Part shown: one piece after another, positions 41,148-46,322 of the stretch
Layout of the letters: each line of letters begins with the position of its first letter
Position numbering within the stretch: position 1 is the stretch's first letter
Assembly: GCF_003605365.2 (NCBI RefSeq)
Contig: NZ_QYTU02000031.1
Location: 1-46,322 of the forward strand
Reading direction: 5' to 3'
DNA from: Siminovitchia fortis
Lineage (GTDB): Bacteria > Bacillota > Bacilli > Bacillales > Bacillaceae_C
DNA: 46,322 bases
Program-made: the position numbers and the translations under genes
Notes under the pieces: model-generated
Told to the model about the DNA's origin: nothing
The model's database searches: none
What the model saw: only the letters and a program-made list of their open reading frames with translations

Positions 41148-41534
41148 TCAATCCTCCACCAAAGGATATACCCCATCTTTGTCATGCGTTTCTCTTCCGG
41201 TCAGTGGCGGATTGAAGACGCAGATCATTCTCATGTCTTTTGTTGCCCTCAAATAGTGCTCATCATTTTTATCGAGTGCGTACATCGTCCCATCTTTGAT
41301 CGGATATACTTTTCCGTCGGATACGGTTTCAATTTCACCTTCTCCGCCGACACAATATACTGCTTCCAGATGATTTTTATACCAAATATGCGTTTCAGTT
41401 CCCGCATATATAATCGTGTCATGGTAAGAGAAGCCCATGTTATCATCTTTTAACAACAGGCGGCGGCTTGCCCAGGTGTCGGCTTTTACTTCGTTTTTAG
41501 TTCCAATTACTTCTTCCAATGTTCTTACAATCAT
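41148..41534 (-). CDS. ectC: L-ectoine synthase
   Basis: A 128-residue cupin enzyme that cyclises N-gamma-acetyl-diaminobutyrate to ectoine, a compatible solute. Hallmarks: [19 protein letters not shown] at the N-terminus, [40 protein letters not shown] and [18 protein letters not shown]. Length is standard. It is the last gene of ectABC, 17 bases after ectB, with GGGGATGGAG upstream of the ATG. Confidence 0.97.
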   Translation of the reverse strand: MIVRTLEEVIGTKNEVKADTWASRRLLLKDDNMGFSYHDTIIYAGTETHIWYKNHLEAVYCVGGEGEIETVSDGKVYPIKDGTMYALDKNDEHYLRATKDMRMICVFNPPLTGRETHDKDGVYPLVED

Positions 41535-41551
41535 TTCTCCATCCCCTTTAT

Positions 41552-42832
41552 CTAATTATTTAGAACAGACTTAATACTATCCTCTACGATTTGGAAGCCA
41601 TTTTCAAGTCCTTCCTGGTCAATTGTCAGGGGAGGCAGAAACTTGAATACTTCTCCTTCAGGACCTGAAGTCTCCATGAGCAGTCCGCGTTTAAACGCTT
41701 CTCCGCATATTTCTTCCGAAATTTCCGCCACTTCACATGCTACACCCTGCATGAGCCCGCGTCCTCTTTTTTCGGCACTTAACTCAGGATATTCATGAAC
41801 GATGTAGTCTGCAAATGAACTCATCATTTCGGCTTTTGCGGCTATTTCCTGAGAAAATTTATTTGTTTCCCAGTATCCCAATGCTTCAGCAGCCGCAATG
41901 AAAGCCATATTGTTTCCGCGGAAAGTCCCGTTATGTTCGCCGGGCTCCCAAATATCGTAATCACTCTTGATCAGAGTCAATGCCATCGGTAAGCCATAGC
42001 CTCCGATAGATTTCGAAAGGCAGACGATATCCGGGGTGATTTCCGCAGGTTCGAAGCTGAAGAATGTTCCCGTTCTTCCGCAGCCTGCCTGAACATCATC
42101 AATGATCAACAATATACCGAATCTTCTGCATATTTTTTCTATACTTCTCAGCCATTCATAGCTGGCAGCATTGATTCCGCCTTCTCCTTGGACGGTCTCC
42201 AAAATCATGGCCGCCGGAAGGTCGATGCCGCTGCTGCTATTTTCCAAAAAGGCTTCGATATAGTCGATGGAGCTTGTGTCGTCCACATAATTGTCGAATG
42301 GCATGAAAACACTGTTGTTTAGCGGTATGCCAGCACCGCCTCTTTTCGACGCATTTCCCGTTACGGATAAAGAACCAATCGTCATTCCGTGGAATCCGTT
42401 TGTAAAACTGATGACCGTATTTCTTCCTGTGACTTTTCTTGCAATTTTCAATGCGCTTTCCACGGTGTTTGTGCCGGTTGGTCCGGGAAACATCACTTTA
42501 TAATCCAGATTTCTCGGTTTCAAAATAACTTTATCAAACTTTTTGAGGAATTCTCCTCGGGCGACAGTGGCCATATCCAGACTGTGGGTGATGGCGTCTT
42601 CTTCAAGATATTCAATGAGAAGCTTTTTCATTTTTTCATTGTTATGCCCATAGTTTAAGGCGCCTGCGCCTGCAAAAAAGTCGATATATTCCTTATCATT
42701 GATATCCCATAATTTGTAGTTCTTGGCTTTTTTAAAAACGGTGGGGAAGCTTCGGCTATAGCTTCTTACTCTCGATTCATACCGTTCAAAAACATCCATG
42801 GCAATAGCGGGCCTGTCAGTAGTAGTCGACAT
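41552..42832 (-). CDS. ectB: Diaminobutyrate-2-oxoglutarate transaminase
   Basis: A 426-residue class III PLP aminotransferase making L-2,4-diaminobutyrate from aspartate semialdehyde. Visible: [61 protein letters not shown] and the PLP lysine in [13 protein letters not shown]. Start at ATG 42832 matches the usual EctB N-terminus; ATG 42844 is abutted by GGAGGT and is unlikely to be used. It lies between ectA and ectC in one operon. Confidence 0.96.
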   Translation of the reverse strand: MSTTTDRPAIAMDVFERYESRVRSYSRSFPTVFKKAKNYKLWDINDKEYIDFFAGAGALNYGHNNEKMKKLLIEYLEEDAITHSLDMATVARGEFLKKFDKVILKPRNLDYKVMFPGPTGTNTVESALKIARKVTGRNTVISFTNGFHGMTIGSLSVTGNASKRGGAGIPLNNSVFMPFDNYVDDTSSIDYIEAFLENSSSGIDLPAAMILETVQGEGGINAASYEWLRSIEKICRRFGILLIIDDVQAGCGRTGTFFSFEPAEITPDIVCLSKSIGGYGLPMALTLIKSDYDIWEPGEHNGTFRGNNMAFIAAAEALGYWETNKFSQEIAAKAEMMSSFADYIVHEYPELSAEKRGRGLMQGVACEVAEISEEICGEAFKRGLLMETSGPEGEVFKFLPPLTIDQEGLENGFQIVEDSIKSVLNN

Positions 42833-42858
42833 AAATGTACACATACCTCCAGTAAATT

Positions 42859-43386
42859 TTATTTCAATGGTCCAATTCTGTACGCAATTTCAGCCTCATG
42901 CGAAGGGTCCGGAAATTGTTCTTCGCTGAAACATTCATATTTCGTATACCTGGTTTCCAGTTTTTTTGCCAATCCTTTAAAAAGGTTATTGGAAGGCGCG
43001 TTTGAAGGAGTGACAGTTGCCTCCAGGAAGCGGATGTTTGTATGTTCGAGCCTTTTGATCAGCTTCAGCAATAATGTTGTGGCCAATCCTTTTCCTCTTT
43101 GGGATCGGTCGACAACGACCTGCCATACAAACAGCGTATCAGGTGCGGTTGGCTGGAGAAAACCGGAGATAAATCCGACAATTTTACGGTCGGCCACTGC
43201 TACAATGGATGTCTTATTAAAATATTTGCCCCACATTAAATAGCTGTATGACGAATTGACGTCAAGAACCTTGGACTTTTTGACCAGTTCAAATATTTCA
43301 CCGCCGTCGTCGGCAGTCGGCTCCCGAAAATAAATCGCGGCTGATTTCCTGCCCTTTGCAGAAGGTTTTTCTATTACCTTAGTGAT
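42859..43386 (-). CDS. ectA: Diaminobutyrate acetyltransferase
   Basis: A GNAT acetyltransferase that acetylates the gamma amino group of diaminobutyrate. Visible: [49 protein letters not shown], the acetyl-CoA loop [12 protein letters not shown] and [16 protein letters not shown]. The start is odd: AGGAGGTG (near 43396-43403) is excellent, but no ATG, GTG or TTG lies in frame at the right distance. The in-frame ATC at 43386, 8-9 bases on, is the best-placed candidate (175 residues). TTG at 43410 lies before the ribosome site and near the predicted transcription start. Confidence 0.93.
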   Translation of the reverse strand: MTKVIEKPSAKGRKSAAIYFREPTADDGGEIFELVKKSKVLDVNSSYSYLMWGKYFNKTSIVAVADRKIVGFISGFLQPTAPDTLFVWQVVVDRSQRGKGLATTLLLKLIKRLEHTNIRFLEATVTPSNAPSNNLFKGLAKKLETRYTKYECFSEEQFPDPSHEAEIAYRIGPLK

Positions 43387-43420
43387 TGTTTGTTCACCTC
43401 CTCTTTGCAAGATGTATATA

Positions 43421-43449
43421 ATCATATCGGGCACAACATGTAAAATCAA
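43421..43449 (-). promoter_or_regulatory. Promoter of ectABC
   Basis: On the minus strand TTGATT (43444-43449) and TATGAT (43421-43426) with a 17-base spacer. Transcription would begin near 43414, leaving a leader of about 28 bases before the ATC candidate start of ectA. Confidence 0.7.
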
Positions 43450-43638
43450 AACCAATCAGGCATGTTGTAAGCGATTTAATCGTATTGAGTCACGGACTGC
43501 TTTACATAATGCTCGGTTTCCTTCAATTTCCTTCCAAATGGTCTGATATGGACCCCGATAAGAATTTGAAACAATTCCTACCCCATTAACCAGCAACAGT
43601 AGTATGATGGGTTAAAACGCAAAAAGGGGAGAGGAGTA

Positions 43639-44454
43639 TTGAGAAATGAAATTGATAAGCTTGTGAAGGAAAAGGATTATTTTTCGGCTGAAGATGATCT
43701 CCGGCGGATAAAAATGGTTCAGGAGCTGTTGGCTGAGCGATTTCCTTTCGAAAATCTGGATGTTTTGTTAAAAGTGGAGGACCCCATTACGCCTAAATTT
43801 ATTGTGGAAAAAATGTTGCTAAAGGGACGCGGCGGCCTATGCTATGAATTGAATGCGCTGCAGCATCTTCTTTTAAAAGAACTTGGCTTTGATGTTTATC
43901 TGGCCACTGCCACCGTTTCAACAGAAACAGGCTGGGCAACGGACCGCACCCACGTAATGAACCTTTTATGGAAGGAAGAGAAGTTATATTTGATAGACAG
44001 CGGGTTCGGAAGCAATCTGCCGTTACAGCCGGTTGAATTGGATGGTCCCCCCGTCCATTCTCCCGCCGGGAACTTTCGCCTGCAAACATGTGAAACGGAG
44101 AAAGGCTCCATTGTGCTTCAATCGGAAAATGATAAAGGATGGAATACGCGGTATGCTTTTTTTCCGGAGAAGGTAGGATGGGAGGACTTGAACCGAATTA
44201 AAACTGAAATTCATAACAGCCCAAAATCGTCGTTTAACCGGGAACTGCTGATCGCCCGGATGCTGCCGGAAGCAACGCTTTCCGTAAATGAAGAGCGCCT
44301 TCAATTAAAGGGGATTGAAGGTGAAGATCAAAGAATCATGTTTACAACGGATGATGAGATGTTGAGATGCATTAAAATAAGATTCTCTGAGTCTATTTAT
44401 CAGGCCGCTGCACATTACGTGCGCATGAAAAAGAAAGGACGGGAAAATGCTTAA
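43639..44454 (+). CDS. Arylamine N-acetyltransferase-family protein 1
   Basis: A 271-residue NAT-family protein. The Cys-His-Asp triad is complete: RGGLCYELNALQHLLLKELG, DRTHVMNLL and YLIDSGFGSN. NATs move acetyl from acetyl-CoA to arylamines or hydrazines by way of the Cys. The N-terminal FPFENLDVLL is typical. The start is TTG 43639 with GGGGAGAGGAG upstream. The gene overlaps the following NAT paralogue by 8 bases. Native substrate unknown. Confidence 0.9.
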   Translation: MRNEIDKLVKEKDYFSAEDDLRRIKMVQELLAERFPFENLDVLLKVEDPITPKFIVEKMLLKGRGGLCYELNALQHLLLKELGFDVYLATATVSTETGWATDRTHVMNLLWKEEKLYLIDSGFGSNLPLQPVELDGPPVHSPAGNFRLQTCETEKGSIVLQSENDKGWNTRYAFFPEKVGWEDLNRIKTEIHNSPKSSFNRELLIARMLPEATLSVNEERLQLKGIEGEDQRIMFTTDDEMLRCIKIRFSESIYQAAAHYVRMKKKGRENA

Positions 44455-45265
44455 AAAGTTGGAGCGGCTTTTGCGGGAAAAGGATTATTTTTCAGTGAGA
44501 GATGATCTGAAGCGCATTCAAATTGTGCAGGAAATTTTTTCTGCTTTATATCCCTTTGAAAATCTGGATGTCCTGCTGGAAGCGGAGGATCCGATCACTC
44601 CCGAGTATGTTGTGGAAAAAATGCTTGAAGGGGGCCGCGGAGGGGTTTGCTATGAGCTGAATTCCTTGCTCCATATTGTTCTGAAGGAACTTGGATTTGA
44701 TGTTACTCCAGCCTGTGCAACCGTATGGTCAGATGATGGGTGGATCATAGACCGCACCCATTCGATTAATTTATTAAACAAGCAGGGGAAAATCTATTTG
44801 ATTGATGCGGGCTCCGGGAATAATTTGGCGCGCCAGCCGATTGAACTGGACGGAAGTACAGTCACATCTCCGGCAGGTGTATATCGTTTCAGAACGGAAG
44901 AAACCGAGAGGGGGACGGTTGTACACGAGGTTCTTTCAGAGGGGGAGTGGAAGTTAAGGTACGCTTTTTTTCTGAAAAATGTTGGTTGGGATGACTATAA
45001 CCGGGTGAAACAAATGATCCATCACCATCCTGAATCTCCGTTTAATAAAACTTTATTGATTGCTCAAACATTAAGCGACGGAATCATTTCAGTGAACGAA
45101 GAGCGGCTTCGAAGGAAATGGACAGATGGGAAGGAACAGCGCATTCCATTTGCGTCACCTGATGAAATGCTTGAAGCAATTAAACATCATTTTCATCCAT
45201 CCGTCTACAGGGCGGCTTGCAAGTATGTTGAAAAAAATATTGAAAAGAAAGCCACGAACTGTTAA
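44447..45265 (+). CDS. Arylamine N-acetyltransferase-family protein 2
   Basis: A 272-residue paralogue of the preceding gene, with the triad RGGVCYELNSLLHIVLKELG, DRTHSINLL and YLIDAGSGNN. The glycine motif after Asp (AGSGNN) departs more from the usual DVGFG. It starts inside the end of the first copy (8-base overlap), with AAAGGACGGG before ATG, so the two are coupled products of a tandem duplication. The stop codon lies in the loop of a terminator. Confidence 0.9.
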   Translation: MLKKLERLLREKDYFSVRDDLKRIQIVQEIFSALYPFENLDVLLEAEDPITPEYVVEKMLEGGRGGVCYELNSLLHIVLKELGFDVTPACATVWSDDGWIIDRTHSINLLNKQGKIYLIDAGSGNNLARQPIELDGSTVTSPAGVYRFRTEETERGTVVHEVLSEGEWKLRYAFFLKNVGWDDYNRVKQMIHHHPESPFNKTLLIAQTLSDGIISVNEERLRRKWTDGKEQRIPFASPDEMLEAIKHHFHPSVYRAACKYVEKNIEKKATNC

Positions 45266-45281
45266 GTGAACGTGGCTTTTT
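45248..45281 (+). terminator. Intrinsic terminator of the NAT gene pair
   Basis: AAAGCCACG (45248-45256) pairs with CGTGGCTTT (45271-45279), 14-base loop holding the stop codon, then TTTTT. Confidence 0.8.
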
Positions 45282-45375
45282 GCATGAGTGCCTGATGAGG
45301 GTTTCTATATGCGGCGCTTGGCTAATGAGGGAGCCTTCGTTACGATGTTGTCCGGCAGCGCCTTCGCCTTTCCTG

Positions 45376-45498
45376 CTACATCCCATGCCCGGGGTTTTTG
45401 TTTTGCCTTGAATGGTTCCTGTTTTTTACCTTGTGGGAGCCGCTTAACGGTTTTGGCTGATTCGATTCCTGCTTTTTACCCTTAGATTCATTTCCCAT
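45376..45498 (-). CDS. sspP: Small acid-soluble spore protein P
   Basis: A 40-residue basic protein ending in PLSGSHKVKNRNHSRQNKNP then GHGM, which closely matches SspP of B. subtilis (PLSGSKKVKNRNHTRQKH). SspP is a minor forespore protein. TGGAGGTG lies about 6-9 bases before ATG. A sigma-G-type promoter is visible upstream. It shows the organism sporulates. Confidence 0.88.
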   Translation of the reverse strand: MGNESKGKKQESNQPKPLSGSHKVKNRNHSRQNKNPGHGM

Positions 45499-45517
45499 TT
45501 TAGACACCTCCATTTGT

Positions 45518-45546
45518 TATTATGTCTTCTTCCGAGCGTTTTATTT
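45518..45546 (-). promoter_or_regulatory. Sigma-G/F-type promoter of sspP
   Basis: On the minus strand CATAATA (45518-45524) fits the sigma-G -10 consensus CATWHTA, and AAATA (45542-45546) fits 4 of 5 of GHATR, spacer 17. Confidence 0.6.
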
Positions 45547-45830
45547 CAACCATATGAGTGAGGAAATGGGAGCATACTCCATGAATGTTGAGTATCTCTT
45601 GTACGATATTGGGCTCACGCAACGAGAGCCCGTATAACCGCAATTAAAGCAATATTATGCTGTTTGAACCTCATTGCCTGTTCACGTAGACTGTTATACA
45701 AAGCGCTTCCAATTTCCGCTTTCTGTTTAGGGAAAAAATCATGCTTAAATAGTGGCGGAAACAAGGTAGAATCACGCTTTCACTTATTGGAATCTTTCGA
45801 AATAAAAGAAAAAATGAGGGGGTTTTATTT
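45547..45830. other. Intergenic region between sspP and ehuB
   Basis: Contains a GGGCTC/GAGCCC hairpin near 45611-45631 of unknown role and, at about 45757-45762, TAGAAT, a weak -10 candidate for ehuB. AAAGCGCTT near 45699 resembles the core of a cre but the flanks do not fit. The GAGGGGG ribosome site of ehuB lies near 45817-45821. No gene is seen. Confidence 0.5.
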
Positions 45831-46322
45831 TTGAAGAAGTGGTTTTTTATAGCCGTTGTCGGCTTGCTGGTAATGCTTGCCGCCTGTGGAAACAGCAGCG
45901 AAAGCACAGGCGGGGGAGACTCAAAAGCGGGTGGATCCACGCTTGACCGCCTGAAGAAAGAAGGCAAGGTGAAGCTTGGAGTTGCCAATGAAAAGCCTTA
46001 TGGCTATAAAACGTCCGATGGCGAAGTGACAGGGGTTGCACCTGAGATCACAAAAGCTGTCTTCAAGGAAATGGGCATAGACACCGTCGAAGGGGAGGTC
46101 ACGGAATTCGGTTCCCTGATCCCGGCATTGCAGGCGGGACGCTTTGATGTCGTCACCGCCGGCATGGACATCCGTCCGGAACGCTGTGCGGAAGCGGCAT
46201 TCGGTGATGTAGAAATCCGTTATGGGGAAGGGATGGCCGTCCAGAAAGGAAATCCGAAGAATTTGCATAGCTATGAAGACATTGCCAAAAATCCTGATGT
46301 GAAGGTGTCGATCATGGCAGGA
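45831..46322 (+). CDS. ehuB: Ectoine/hydroxyectoine ABC transporter substrate-binding lipoprotein (5' part)
   Basis: The first 164 residues of an extracellular solute-binding protein, cut by the window edge. It has a lipobox LAACG at about residue 20, a Gly/Ser-rich linker, then the family 3 binding fold with TLDRLKKEGKVKLGVANEKP, YGYKTSDGEVTGVAPEITKA, TEFGSLIPALQAGRFDVVTA and GMDIRPERC. The last motifs, including PERC, are typical of EhuB, which binds ectoine and hydroxyectoine. The start is TTG 45831, with GAGGGGG about 9 bases upstream. Its place 2.4 kb from ectABC supports a role in ectoine recovery. Permease and ATPase genes are expected beyond the edge. Confidence 0.9.
   Translation, partial: MKKWFFIAVVGLLVMLAACGNSSESTGGGDSKAGGSTLDRLKKEGKVKLGVANEKPYGYKTSDGEVTGVAPEITKAVFKEMGIDTVEGEVTEFGSLIPALQAGRFDVVTAGMDIRPERCAEAAFGDVEIRYGEGMAVQKGNPKNLHSYEDIAKNPDVKVSIMAG

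Noticed and set aside
45690-45715. cre site upstream of ehuB (AAAGCGCTT)
   Set aside because: The core fits but the flanking TG and CA of the consensus are missing.

Overview
The window looks like chromosome from a spore-forming, salt-tolerant member of the Bacillaceae. Supporting signs are strong GGAGG ribosome sites with frequent TTG and GTG starts, sigma-A promoters, Bacillus-type riboswitches (one glycine, one SAM-I), a BirA operator, an Fnr with the Bacillus-type C-terminal cysteine cluster, a SinI-like peptide, a small spore protein of the SspP type, and an ectoine operon next to an ectoine-uptake gene. No rRNA, tRNA, CRISPR array, prophage or intact insertion sequence was seen, so it reads as core chromosome with a few accessory insertions.

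Layout. 1-4.5 kb: folE with an unusual short-chain dehydrogenase; a secreted LysM/3D wall protein; a glycine riboswitch with its terminator ahead of the UPF0237 (ACT) and UPF0210 genes. 4.5-6.1 kb: psiE, a structured non-coding segment that may be a mobile-element RNA remnant, and a SinI-like micro-gene. 6.1-9.1 kb: divergent OmpR-type regulator and 7TM-DISM histidine kinase. 9.2-14.2 kb: frameshifted methyltransferase, MOSC protein, SLC13/RCK transporter, fructosamine-kinase relative, DinB protein. 14.5-18.8 kb: stand-alone HPr kinase/phosphorylase paralogue with a candidate cre, then a ba3-type oxidase operon of four genes (two of them micro-genes) behind an Fnr box, then fnr. 18.9-21.9 kb: a C26 amidohydrolase and a complete ParMRC-like partition cassette (repeat array, actin-like ParM, ParR-like adaptor).

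22-25.5 kb: ABC exporter plus NarL-type two-component system (YvfRSTU layout). 25.7-30.4 kb: VWA lipoprotein, two secreted M28 aminopeptidases, and bioY under a BirA operator. 30.4-36.1 kb: cysteine-desulfurase-like protein and a SAM-riboswitch-controlled methionine importer (metQ2, a 430-bp structured repeat element, metN, metI, metQ1). 36.3-41 kb: M20 peptidase, a 5 x 52 bp tandem repeat, an ABC-2 exporter with a 25-residue membrane peptide, and a LytTR regulator fused to a dead ABC ATPase. 41-46.3 kb: ectABC, two tandem arylamine N-acetyltransferase-like genes, sspP and the start of ehuB, cut by the window edge.

The most interesting item is the partition cassette at 19.8-21.9 kb. It has an array of twelve GTNNAC hexamers, partly spaced by 20-21 bp and roughly mirrored about a 14-bp palindrome, followed by a promoter and an actin-like ATPase/RHH-adaptor pair. 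Such cassettes normally stabilise plasmids, but here the neighbours look chromosomal. Next are the glycine riboswitch on two uncharacterised conserved genes, the HPrK paralogue with its own putative cre, the pseudo-ATPase/LytTR fusion, and several membrane micro-proteins.
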